Shown here: positions 1 through 5,400 of the stretch, in pieces
Layout of the letters: each line of letters begins with the position of its first letter
How positions within the stretch are numbered: position 1 is the first letter of the stretch
NCBI GenBank assembly: GCA_020446665.1
Contig: JAGREF010000249.1
Coordinates: 1 to 8,332, forward strand
From: Sphingomonadaceae bacterium
GTDB taxonomy: Bacteria > Pseudomonadota > Alphaproteobacteria > Sphingomonadales > Sphingomonadaceae
Length of the DNA stretch: 8,332 nt
Reading direction: 5' to 3'
Notes under the pieces: generated by a model
What the model was told of the DNA's origin: nothing
The model's input: only the letters and a program-made list of their open reading frames with translations
The model's database searches: none
Translations under genes and position numbers: made by a program

Positions 1-1733
1 GCATCGAGCATGGTGGCGAGGACATCGACGAAGGGGACATGGGCGACAACTGCGCCCCATAGCGCAGGATTGCTATTGACCACGGCGCCCATCAGTTCGC
101 CCCCGGCCGAACCGCCGGAAATGCTGATTTGTCCGGGCTTTGTGTAACCGCGTTCGATCATGTCGAGGGCAACATCGACAAAGTCGTTGAAGGTATTGGT
201 CCGCCGTTCAAGCTTGCCCGCCTTGTACCATGCGCGGCCCAGATCGTCCCCGCCACGGATATGGGCGATGGCATAGGCAAAGCCGCGATCCACCAGGCTG
301 AGCCGCGTGGTGGAGAAGCCGGGATCAATGGAAATGCCATAGGCACCATAACCATAGAGATGCAGTGGCCCGCCCGGTGCCCGGTCCTTGCGATACATGA
401 TACTGACCGGAACCAACGTGCCATCGCGCGCGGAAACCTCCAGCCTTTCCGTGACATAGAGCGAGGCGTCATAGCCGGAAGGAACCTCCTGCACCTTCAG
501 CACTTCCAGCCGTTTGTCCGCCAGATGATAGTCATAGATCGTGTTGGGGCTGACCATGCTGGCATAGGACAGGCGCAGCCGGTCCACCTGCCATTCGGGA
601 TTGTCATCCAGCCCGGCGGTGTAGCTTTCTTCGGGAAATTCTATCGGCTCGATCCGCTCGGGATTGTCGTAATAGCGCAGTTCGATCCGGTCCAACCCGC
701 GCAAACGCCCTTCGACAATGTAGAGATCGGCAAAGAGACTGAAGCCGGTGATGTAGAATTCGTCCGTCCCCTCTACCAGTGTCGTCCATTCGCCGGGATT
801 TTCCAGCGGAGCCGTGGCGATGCGGAAATTCTCGTGGCTGTCATTGGCATGGATATAAAGCAGCCCGTCGCGCTCATCGACGTCATACTCGACCCCGGTT
901 TTGCGCGGGGCGACCAATAGCGGCTCGGCGGTCGGATCATCAGCAGGCACCAGCCGCACTTCGCTGGTCTCGTGATCGCTGGTGCCGATGATGAGCCATT
1001 TCTCATTGGCAGACAGCGAAGAGCCGACGCGGAAGCCTTCGTCATCCTCGTGATAGAGCTCGATATCCTGCTCGATCGGCTGGCCCAGCCAGTGCAACAG
1101 GGCATTGTCGGTGCGCCATTGTTCGTTGGCGAGTGAATAGACCAGCCCCCGGTCCCCTGCGACCCAGACGAGCGAAGACAAAGTGCCGGGAATCTCGTCC
1201 GCCAGCATTTCACCCGTGGCCAGATCCTTCACCCGCGCGGTGAATCGTTCGGAGCCATTATCATCGACTGACCAGGCGAGCTTCATCCCGTCACTGCTGA
1301 CGGAGATCGCGCCCAAGCGGAAATAGTCCTTCCCCTCTGCCAGCGCCACTTCATCGAGGATCAGCTCATCCGCGCTGCCATCGTCGGGGGCGGCCACCGG
1401 GCGACGCCACCATTTCTTGTATTCCGCGCCTTCCTCGAATTCGATCCAGTAAAGCCAGTTGCCATCTTTTTGCGGGACGGATTTGTCCGCTTCCTTGATC
1501 CGGGCGCGCATTTCCTTGAACAAGGCATCGATCTGGTCCTGCTGGCCAGCCATGCGGCTTTCGAACCAGGCATTTTCCGCTTCGAGATGCGCCAGCACTT
1601 CGCTGTCGGTCACCTCGGGGTAGCCGGGATCGCGCAACCATGCGTAGGGATCCTCCACGGTGATGCCGTGATGGGTGAAACTATGGGGCTTTTTTGCCGC
1701 AACGGGCGGGCGGGCACTTGTGCTATCAGTCAT
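1..1733 (-). CDS. ptrB: Oligopeptidase B (protease II), S9A serine peptidase; C-terminus cut by window edge
   Basis: Reading the minus strand from ATG at 1733 gives 577 codons without a stop, running off base 1. Residues 15-50 match the S9A N-terminus (DPYAWLRDP at 28-36). Residues of about 70-440 form the beta-propeller part, and the alpha/beta-hydrolase domain begins near 440 with LYGYGAYG (459-466), then HIRGGDDLGRAWY (491-503). The nucleophile motif GGSAGG places the catalytic Ser at 542, followed by HVPFVDVLATMLD, which is typical of PtrB rather than prolyl oligopeptidase. Family members are about 690-700 residues, so roughly 110-120 residues with the catalytic Asp and His are missing only because of the window edge. 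Known family role: cytoplasmic hydrolysis of short peptides after Arg or Lys. No signal peptide is visible, so cytosolic location is inferred. An in-frame ATG at 1742 directly after a TAG is an alternative start; neither has a clear Shine-Dalgarno. It is divergent from the Xaa-Pro aminopeptidase gene. Confidence 0.93.
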   Translation of the reverse strand, partial: MTDSTSARPPVAAKKPHSFTHHGITVEDPYAWLRDPGYPEVTDSEVLAHLEAENAWFESRMAGQQDQIDALFKEMRARIKEADKSVPQKDGNWLYWIEFEEGAEYKKWWRRPVAAPDDGSADELILDEVALAEGKDYFRLGAISVSSDGMKLAWSVDDNGSERFTARVKDLATGEMLADEIPGTLSSLVWVAGDRGLVYSLANEQWRTDNALLHWLGQPIEQDIELYHEDDEGFRVGSSLSANEKWLIIGTSDHETSEVRLVPADDPTAEPLLVAPRKTGVEYDVDERDGLLYIHANDSHENFRIATAPLENPGEWTTLVEGTDEFYITGFSLFADLYIVEGRLRGLDRIELRYYDNPERIEPIEFPEESYTAGLDDNPEWQVDRLRLSYASMVSPNTIYDYHLADKRLEVLKVQEVPSGYDASLYVTERLEVSARDGTLVPVSIMYRKDRAPGGPLHLYGYGAYGISIDPGFSTTRLSLVDRGFAYAIAHIRGGDDLGRAWYKAGKLERRTNTFNDFVDVALDMIERGYTKPGQISISGGSAGGELMGAVVNSNPALWGAVVAHVPFVDVLATMLD

Positions 1734-1738
1734 TACTC

Positions 1739-1751
1739 GCATCTATGATGC
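1739..1751. promoter_or_regulatory. Dyad and candidate -10 box between the divergent peptidase genes
   Basis: GCATC-TAT-GATGC is a perfect inverted repeat with 5-base arms at the centre of the 39-bp gap (1734-1772). TATGAT (1744-1749) inside it matches five of six bases of a sigma-70 -10 box for the plus strand and would start RNA near 1756, just before AAAGGA. No good -35 is seen at the usual distance: TTGTGC at 1718-1723 is 20 bases away. On the minus strand TTGCTT (1769-1764) and TAGATG (1745-1740) are a weak pair with an 18-base spacer. The dyad could be an operator acting on both genes or chance; only the bases are observed. Confidence 0.25.
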
Positions 1752-1756
1752 ACACG

Positions 1757-1762
1757 AAAGGA
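1757..1762 (+). promoter_or_regulatory. Ribosome binding site of the Xaa-Pro aminopeptidase gene
   Basis: AAAGGA lies 10 bases before ATG 1773 but 16 bases before the in-frame ATG at 1779. It therefore favours the 1773 start. Confidence 0.6.
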
Positions 1763-1772
1763 TAAGCAACCC

Positions 1773-3578
1773 ATGCTGATGCAAACTCACGAAGCCCGGC
1801 TCAATGCGCTGCGCAAGGAACTGGCGAAACGCGAGCTTGATGGTTTCGTGATCCCCATTTCTGACGAGCATATGAGCGAATATGTCGGCGCCTATGCCCA
1901 GCGGCTGGCCTGGCTCACCGGCTTTGGCGGATCGGCGGGCAGCGCAGTGGTGCTAAAGGACAAGGCCGCGATCTTTGTCGATGGTCGCTATACGGTGCAA
2001 GTGCGCGATCAGGTGGATGGCCAGCTGTTCGAATATCAGTCTGTCCCTGCCACCAGCCCGGCCCAGTGGCTGGGTGAGAATGCGCCGGAAGGGGCGGTTA
2101 TCGGCTATGATGCATGGCTTCATTCCAAGGGCTGGGCGGAAGCTGCGGCAAAGGCACTGGCGAAGATTGGCGGCAGTTTGGTGCCCACCGCTGGCAATCC
2201 GATCGATGCTGTCTGGTCGGACCAGCCAGAGCCGTCTGCTGCCCCTGCCATCGTGCATGGGGATGATCTGGCGGGCCAGTCCAGCGCGGAAAAGCGCGCC
2301 GCGATTGCCGACTGGCTGAAGGCGGAAAAGCTGGATTCGGTCGTGATTGCCGCACTCGATTCGGTCGCCTGGCTGCTCAATATTCGCGGGGCGGATGTCG
2401 ATCACACGCCGGTCGCCCTGTCCTATGTGCTGGCTCATGCCGATGGCACGGCGGAATTGTTCATCGCTTCGGAAAAGATCACGCCGGAATTGACCGCGCA
2501 TCTGGGCAATGCCGTGACAGTCCGTGAACGGGTGGATTTCGAACCAGCGCTGGCGGGGCTTGCTGGCAAGCGGGTGGCGGCAGACCCGGATAGCTGCGTG
2601 GCGGGCATCTTCGCCGCGCTGGAAGCAGCCGGGGCGCAAGTGGTGGCCGAACGCGATCCCGCCATGCTGCCCAAGGCGATCAAGAACCCGGTCGAACAGC
2701 AGGGCCACCGCGATGCGCAGCACCGCGACGGGGCAGCGGTTGCCCGCTATCTGCGCTGGCTCTCGGTCGAAGCACCCAAGGGCGGCGAAACCGAGCTTTC
2801 GGCAGCGGCCAAATTGCAATCGCTGCGCGAGGAAACCGGCCTGCTGCGCGATCTGTCCTTCGATACGATCAGCGCCGCCGGGCCGCACGCCGCCTTGCCG
2901 CATTACCGGGTGGATGAGGAAAGCAATCTCGCCATTGCGCCGTCCAGCGTGTTCCTGTGCGATTCGGGCGGGCAATATCCCGATGGGACGACGGACATTA
3001 CCCGCACGGTGTGGATCGGGCCGGGTGAGCCTCCCGCCGAAGTGAAGGATCGCTTCACCCGCGTGCTCAAGGGCCATATTGCCATCGATCAGGCGATCTT
3101 TCCGGCGGGCACGGCAGGCAGCCAGCTGGACAGTTTTGCGCGCCAGTTCCTGTGGCAGGCGGGGGTCGATTATGCCCATGGCACCGGGCATGGCGTGGGC
3201 AGCTTCCTCTCTGTCCATGAAGGGCCGCAGCGCATCGCCAAGGCCCGCGGCGGGCAGGCCGGGACCGATCAGGAATTGCTGGCCGGCATGATCCTCTCCA
3301 ACGAGCCGGGCTATTACAAGCAGGGTGCCTATGGCATCCGGATCGAGAATCTCGTGCTGGTTGAACCGCGTGAGATTGCCGGGGCGGAAGGCGAATATTT
3401 CGGCTTTGAAACGCTCACTTTCGTGCCCATTGACCGGGCCTTGGTAGAGCTGTCCCTGCTGACACCGGAAGAGCGGGCGTGGTGGAACGCCTATCACGCC
3501 AAGGTGTGGCAGGTGCTCTCATCGCAGCTGTCAGGCGATGAACTCGTATGGCTGGAGCAAGCCTGCGCGCATTTGTGA
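1773..3578 (+). CDS. Xaa-Pro aminopeptidase (aminopeptidase P, M24B), three-domain type
   Basis: A 601-residue metallopeptidase that removes an N-terminal residue when proline follows. It shows two creatinase-type N-terminal domains (about 5-140 and 165-305; DGFVIPISDEHMSEY at 23-37, FVDGRYT at 68-74), a pita-bread catalytic domain (about 310-535), and the short C-terminal extension of eukaryotic-type APP1 (about 540-601). All five dinuclear-metal ligands are present: Asp397 (CDSGG), Asp408 (GTTDITR), His473 (HGTGHGVG), Glu511 (NEPGYY) and Glu525 (RIENL). The auxiliary histidines His377, His469 and His482 also fit, with the same spacings relative to the ligands as in human XPNPEP1. The length and C-terminal domain separate it from the two-domain E. 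coli PepP (about 440 residues), so I give no symbol. No signal peptide, so cytosolic. Start chosen by AAAGGA 10 bases upstream. It is divergent from ptrB across 39 bp, and the two activities complement each other in peptide turnover (inference). Confidence 0.96.
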   Translation: MLMQTHEARLNALRKELAKRELDGFVIPISDEHMSEYVGAYAQRLAWLTGFGGSAGSAVVLKDKAAIFVDGRYTVQVRDQVDGQLFEYQSVPATSPAQWLGENAPEGAVIGYDAWLHSKGWAEAAAKALAKIGGSLVPTAGNPIDAVWSDQPEPSAAPAIVHGDDLAGQSSAEKRAAIADWLKAEKLDSVVIAALDSVAWLLNIRGADVDHTPVALSYVLAHADGTAELFIASEKITPELTAHLGNAVTVRERVDFEPALAGLAGKRVAADPDSCVAGIFAALEAAGAQVVAERDPAMLPKAIKNPVEQQGHRDAQHRDGAAVARYLRWLSVEAPKGGETELSAAAKLQSLREETGLLRDLSFDTISAAGPHAALPHYRVDEESNLAIAPSSVFLCDSGGQYPDGTTDITRTVWIGPGEPPAEVKDRFTRVLKGHIAIDQAIFPAGTAGSQLDSFARQFLWQAGVDYAHGTGHGVGSFLSVHEGPQRIAKARGGQAGTDQELLAGMILSNEPGYYKQGAYGIRIENLVLVEPREIAGAEGEYFGFETLTFVPIDRALVELSLLTPEERAWWNAYHAKVWQVLSSQLSGDELVWLEQACAHL

Positions 3579-3587
3579 GGTAATGAA

Positions 3588-3614
3588 AAAGCCCCCTCTT
3601 TCGGGGAGGGCTTT
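3588..3614. terminator. Hairpin after the aminopeptidase gene, probable terminator
   Basis: Starting ten bases after the TGA, AAAGCCC pairs with GGGCTTT, then after one C/A mismatch a further C-G, T-G and C-G close a five-base loop. On the plus strand the stem is followed by GAGATTG with only the three stem Ts, so it is a weak intrinsic terminator in the direction of the gene. Read on the minus strand the stem is followed by a run of five Ts (3590-3586), a better terminator against antisense transcription. Its position just past the stop codon supports a 3'-end role. Confidence 0.6.
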
Positions 3615-3641
3615 GAGATTGCGCCTGCTTGCGGGCCACCA

Positions 3642-3660
3642 AATGTTCCTGTAATGTTCC
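3642..3660. repeat. AATGTTCC direct repeat, 11-base period
   Basis: AATGTTCC occurs at 3642-3649 and again at 3653-3660, separated by TGT. The period of 11 bases is about one helical turn, as in direct-repeat operators. TGTAAT (3650-3655) lies across the junction and matches five of six bases of a -10 box; TTGCGG (3629-3634) is a poor -35 with a short 15-base spacer. The repeat could be part of a promoter or operator for the downstream VOC-cupin pair; this is inference. Confidence 0.3.
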
Positions 3661-3679
3661 ATGCGACTCGCAGCATGGA
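3658..3679 (+). promoter_or_regulatory. Hairpin overlapping the Shine-Dalgarno of the VOC gene
   Basis: TCCATGC (3658-3664) is the exact complement of GCATGGA (3673-3679), with an eight-base loop and a possible extra T-G pair at 3657/3680. The Shine-Dalgarno GGAG (3677-3680), seven bases before ATG 3688, sits in the 3' arm. If the mRNA begins upstream of 3657 the stem would hide the ribosome binding site. If RNA starts near 3662, as the candidate -10 suggests, the 5' arm is lost. Confidence 0.35.
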
Positions 3680-3687
3680 GAAGCATT

Positions 3688-4071
3688 ATGATTGGCTACG
3701 TTACACTCGGGACAAATGACCTTGCGGCGCATGCGCCTTTCTATGACGCGATTGCGGCAGAGCTGGGTTATGGCCGGATGATGGAGTTTGACCAGTTCAT
3801 CGCCTGGGGGCGGATGGATGATCCTGCCGCCGGTCTTGCCCTGTCAAAGCCATGGGACGGCGAAAAGGCGACGCATGGCAATGGCACGATGGTAGCGCTG
3901 GCTGCGAAGGATCCGGCGCAGGTGGACCGGCTTTATCGCATCGCGATGGATAATGGCGCACGCGACGAAGGGGCGCCTGGGCCACGCGGCGATGATGGTT
4001 TCTATGCCGCTTATTTCCGCGATCCGGATGGTAACAAGCTCAATGCTTTCTGCTATGCACCGCCCGCATGA
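3688..4071 (+). CDS. VOC (glyoxalase/bleomycin-resistance fold) family protein
   Basis: A 127-residue protein with the two beta-alpha-beta-beta-beta repeats expected for the vicinal oxygen chelate fold: MIGYVTLGTNDL at the start, PFYDAIAAELGYGRM (17-31), a first-half end near GLALSKPWDG (49-58), a second half opening with HGNGTMVAL (63-71), and the hallmark YFRDPDGNKLNAF (109-121). Small VOC proteins of this type are mostly uncharacterised. The usual metal-ligand pattern is not obvious: no His in the first strand, and Asn119 where many enzymes have Glu. Catalysis is therefore uncertain. The start at 3688 is chosen because GGAG lies seven bases upstream and MIGYVTLGTNDL is the usual family beginning; an upstream ATG at 3661 would add nine residues across a hairpin. 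Its TGA overlaps the next gene's ATG (ATGA at 4068-4071), implying coupled translation with the cupin. Confidence 0.88.
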   Translation: MIGYVTLGTNDLAAHAPFYDAIAAELGYGRMMEFDQFIAWGRMDDPAAGLALSKPWDGEKATHGNGTMVALAAKDPAQVDRLYRIAMDNGARDEGAPGPRGDDGFYAAYFRDPDGNKLNAFCYAPPA

Positions 4072-4466
4072 GCAAAGACCCGCTGAACCTGTCGCAGAAT
4101 TTCCTCCATCTCGGCCTCGGGGCCAAGTCAGAGGCGCAGCCACCCTTTAGCGGGATCGACTGGTACGAATCCTATACCGCCCGCCATGAAAAGGACGGGG
4201 CGGAGGGGCGGCTGGTGGCGCTGCATCGCTTCACGGGAGACTGGCCGGGCTGGGAAGTCCACCCGCATGGCAGCGAAGTGGTGATCTGCATTGCCGGTGA
4301 GATTGAGCTGGTGCAGGAAGTGGATGGGGCTGAGCGCAAGATCACGCTGGCCAAGGGGGATTATGCGATCAACCAGGCGGGTGTGTGGCACACGGCCAAT
4401 GTCGCTGACGAGGCTGAGGTGCTGTTCATCACTGCCGGGCTGGGAACGCTCCACCGCCCGCGCTGA
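4068..4466 (+). CDS. Cupin domain protein
   Basis: A 132-residue single-domain cupin. Motif 1 is visible at 61-77 (GWEVHPHGSEVVICIAG) with the metal-binding set His65, His67 and Glu70. Motif 2 is at 97-111 (GDYAINQAGVWHTAN) with the fourth ligand His108; the usual Pro of motif 2 is Gln103. The ligand set is complete, so it probably binds a divalent metal, but cupins range from dioxygenases and isomerases to sensors and the substrate cannot be read from the sequence. No signal peptide. The start codon overlaps the VOC stop as ATGA and has no Shine-Dalgarno of its own, so translation is probably coupled to the VOC gene. That pairing suggests a shared small-molecule task (inference). Confidence 0.88.
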   Translation: MSKDPLNLSQNFLHLGLGAKSEAQPPFSGIDWYESYTARHEKDGAEGRLVALHRFTGDWPGWEVHPHGSEVVICIAGEIELVQEVDGAERKITLAKGDYAINQAGVWHTANVADEAEVLFITAGLGTLHRPR

Positions 4467-4503
4467 TTTGCTCTGCTGACTTGCGCTTTGATGAACGGGC
4501 AGG

Positions 4504-4559
4504 TCGGGCTGATACAAAGCGCGACAATTCTCCGGGAATCGGGCATAAAGCTGCGACAA
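4504..4559. repeat. Imperfect long direct repeat upstream of the EF-hand gene
   Basis: Three blocks recur in the same order: TCGGGC (4504-4509 and 4539-4544), AAAGC (4516-4520 and 4547-4551), and GCGACAA (4521-4527 and 4553-4559). The copies are 24 and 21 bases long and differ by small indels; block starts are offset by 31-35 bases, about three helical turns. It lies in the 201-base gap before the EF-hand, response regulator and kinase genes. OmpR-type regulators usually bind repeated half-sites, so this is a candidate binding region for the regulator encoded downstream; that role is inference. Confidence 0.4.
4521..4549 (+). promoter_or_regulatory. Candidate sigma-70-type promoter for the EF-hand/two-component genes
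   Basis: GCGACA (4521-4526, four of six to TTGACA) and CATAAA (4544-4549, four of six to TATAAT) are separated by 17 bases, predicting an RNA start near 4556 and a leader of about 110 bases. An alternative is TTGATG (4488-4493) with GATACA (4511-4516), also 17 apart. Both are weak matches, as is common in GC-rich alphaproteobacteria. The first overlaps the direct-repeat blocks, so a regulator bound there would affect it. Confidence 0.25.
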
Positions 4560-4581
4560 GAGAGAGCTAGAACAAGGCCAT

Positions 4582-4647
4582 GGGTTGCGGCGGTGCCAGC
4601 CAATTCCTCCCCCCTTCCGCTCCGGCACCGTCGCAGCCCTCCTTTTT
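4582..4647 (+). terminator. Terminator-like leader hairpin before the EF-hand gene (terminator or attenuator)
   Basis: GGGTTGCGGCGGTGCC (4582-4597) pairs with GGCACCGTCGCAGCCC (4624-4639) over all 16 positions, two of them G-T wobbles, around a 26-base C-rich loop. Three bases later comes TTTTT (4643-4647). This is the classic shape of an intrinsic terminator. It ends only 20 bases before ATG 4668, leaving no room for a promoter after it, so the EF-hand gene must be read through it. It may end VOC-cupin transcripts with partial read-through, or act as a regulated attenuator. The loop contains CCTCC and the 3' side CTCC (4639-4642), which could also pair with the GGAG ribosome binding site. 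Confidence 0.55.
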
Positions 4648-4655
4648 CGAGAGAT

Positions 4656-4659
4656 GGAG
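4656..4659 (+). promoter_or_regulatory. Ribosome binding site of the EF-hand gene
   Basis: GGAG lies eight bases before ATG 4668 and decides this start over the in-frame ATG at 4488, whose extra 60 residues would run through the leader hairpin and place the signal peptide internally. Confidence 0.75.
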
Positions 4660-4667
4660 ATTCCGAG

Positions 4668-5354
4668 ATGCGCAGATTGACTCTGACCCTTTCCGCTGCG
4701 GCCCTTGCTCTGGGCGGCGCCAGCGCGGCCTATGCTGACAATTACAAGGAGGGGAAGCGCGGCCCCGACGCAAATGGCGATGGGGTAGTGACCCTCGCTG
4801 AAATGAATGCCGGTGCATCGGAAATGTTCACTCGCATGGATGTGAATGGCGACGGTGTGATCAATTCCGAAGATCGCGCCGCGCGCAAGGCGGAACGTTT
4901 CACTAAAATCGATACGAATAGTGACGGCGAAGTGAGCAAGGCCGAAATGGATGCCGCCCGCGCCGGACGCGAAGCAAAGCGCTTTGCCCGCCTCGACACC
5001 GATGGCAGTGGCGGTATTTCTCAGGCAGAAATGGACGCAGCACGCGAGAAGATGGGCGAGCGGCGCGGCAAGCGCGGCGATCGTGCAGAACGCGGTGAGC
5101 GTGGCGAACGTGGTGAGCGCGGCAAGATGCGCGGTCGCGGCGGTCATGGCCCGGCCATGCTGATGCTCCGCATGGCGGACAAGGATGGCGACCAATCTGT
5201 CACCCGCGCGGAATTCGACGCTGCCGTGGCTCAGCATTTCGCTGACGTGGATGCCAACAAGGACGGCCAGATCAGCGCCGATGAGCGCCAGGCTGCGCAC
5301 AAGGCGATGCGCGACAAGATGCGCCAGCGCCGCGGTGCGAAGGCCGAAGGCTGA
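4668..5354 (+). CDS. Exported EF-hand protein with six calcium-binding loops
   Basis: A 228-residue protein. Residues 1-23 form a signal peptide (MRR, an Ala/Leu core, then AYA before Asp24), so it is probably periplasmic or secreted. Six 12-residue EF loops are visible: D34-E45, D58-D69, D82-E93 and D110-E121, then after a linker D171-E182 and D195-E206. Loops 1 and 2, 2 and 3, and 5 and 6 start 24 residues apart. Loop 5 has Gln instead of Gly at position 6 and loop 2 ends in Asp rather than Glu; the others keep the ligand pattern. The linker (131-158) is highly basic: 10 Arg, 8 Gly and 5 Glu of 28 residues, with four ERG units at 141-152. Calcium binding follows from the family; the physiological role is unknown. 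The response regulator gene begins 46 bases later, suggesting that the protein is a target or partner of the two-component system. Start set by GGAG at 4656. Confidence 0.9.
   Translation: MRRLTLTLSAAALALGGASAAYADNYKEGKRGPDANGDGVVTLAEMNAGASEMFTRMDVNGDGVINSEDRAARKAERFTKIDTNSDGEVSKAEMDAARAGREAKRFARLDTDGSGGISQAEMDAAREKMGERRGKRGDRAERGERGERGERGKMRGRGGHGPAMLMLRMADKDGDQSVTRAEFDAAVAQHFADVDANKDGQISADERQAAHKAMRDKMRQRRGAKAEG
5088..5123 (+). repeat. Four 9-base units encoding Glu-Arg-Gly
   Basis: Four consecutive 9-base units encode ERG (residues 141-152 of the EF-hand protein). The units differ only at third codon positions (GAA/GAG alternate, CGC/CGT, GGT/GGC). The protein pattern is thus kept while the DNA has drifted, which suggests selection on the peptide rather than a recent slippage event. 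Confidence 0.6.
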
Positions 5355-5358
5355 GCTC

Positions 5359-5385
5359 CCGGCTTGATCGGTTGCCGCAAGCTGG
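5359..5385 (+). promoter_or_regulatory. Intercistronic hairpin between EF-hand and response regulator genes
   Basis: CCGGCTTG (5359-5366) pairs with CAAGCTGG (5378-5385), with one G-T wobble, and an inner CGG/CCG stem (5369-5371 with 5375-5377) closes a three-base loop past a two-base bulge. No T run follows, so it is unlikely to be a full terminator. Such structures often protect the upstream message end or mark a processing site, allowing more EF-hand protein than regulator and kinase; that use is inference. Confidence 0.4.
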
Positions 5386-5400
5386 CCTAGGCGCTGGACG

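Noticed and set aside
129..920. 263-codon plus-strand open frame inside the left-edge gene
   Set aside because: Antisense to oligopeptidase B, whose reading frame gives a continuous, recognisable protein; no ribosome binding site or motif supports it.
1953..3497. 514-codon open frame on the minus strand opposite the aminopeptidase gene
   Set aside because: It is antisense to a full-length enzyme with all catalytic residues. Its protein has no recognisable motif and a composition typical of reverse reading of GC-rich codons.
3661..3687. Nine-codon upstream extension of the VOC gene
   Set aside because: ATG 3661 has no ribosome binding site and lies in the hairpin; ATG 3688 has GGAG at seven bases and gives the usual family N-terminus.
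4488..4667. Upstream 60-codon extension of the EF-hand gene
   Set aside because: It would cross the leader hairpin and bury a good signal peptide. GGAG eight bases before ATG 4668 fits the shorter form.
5088..5123. Collagen-like repeat
   Set aside because: The Gly-X-Y period holds for only about four units and lacks proline, too short and atypical for a collagen helix.
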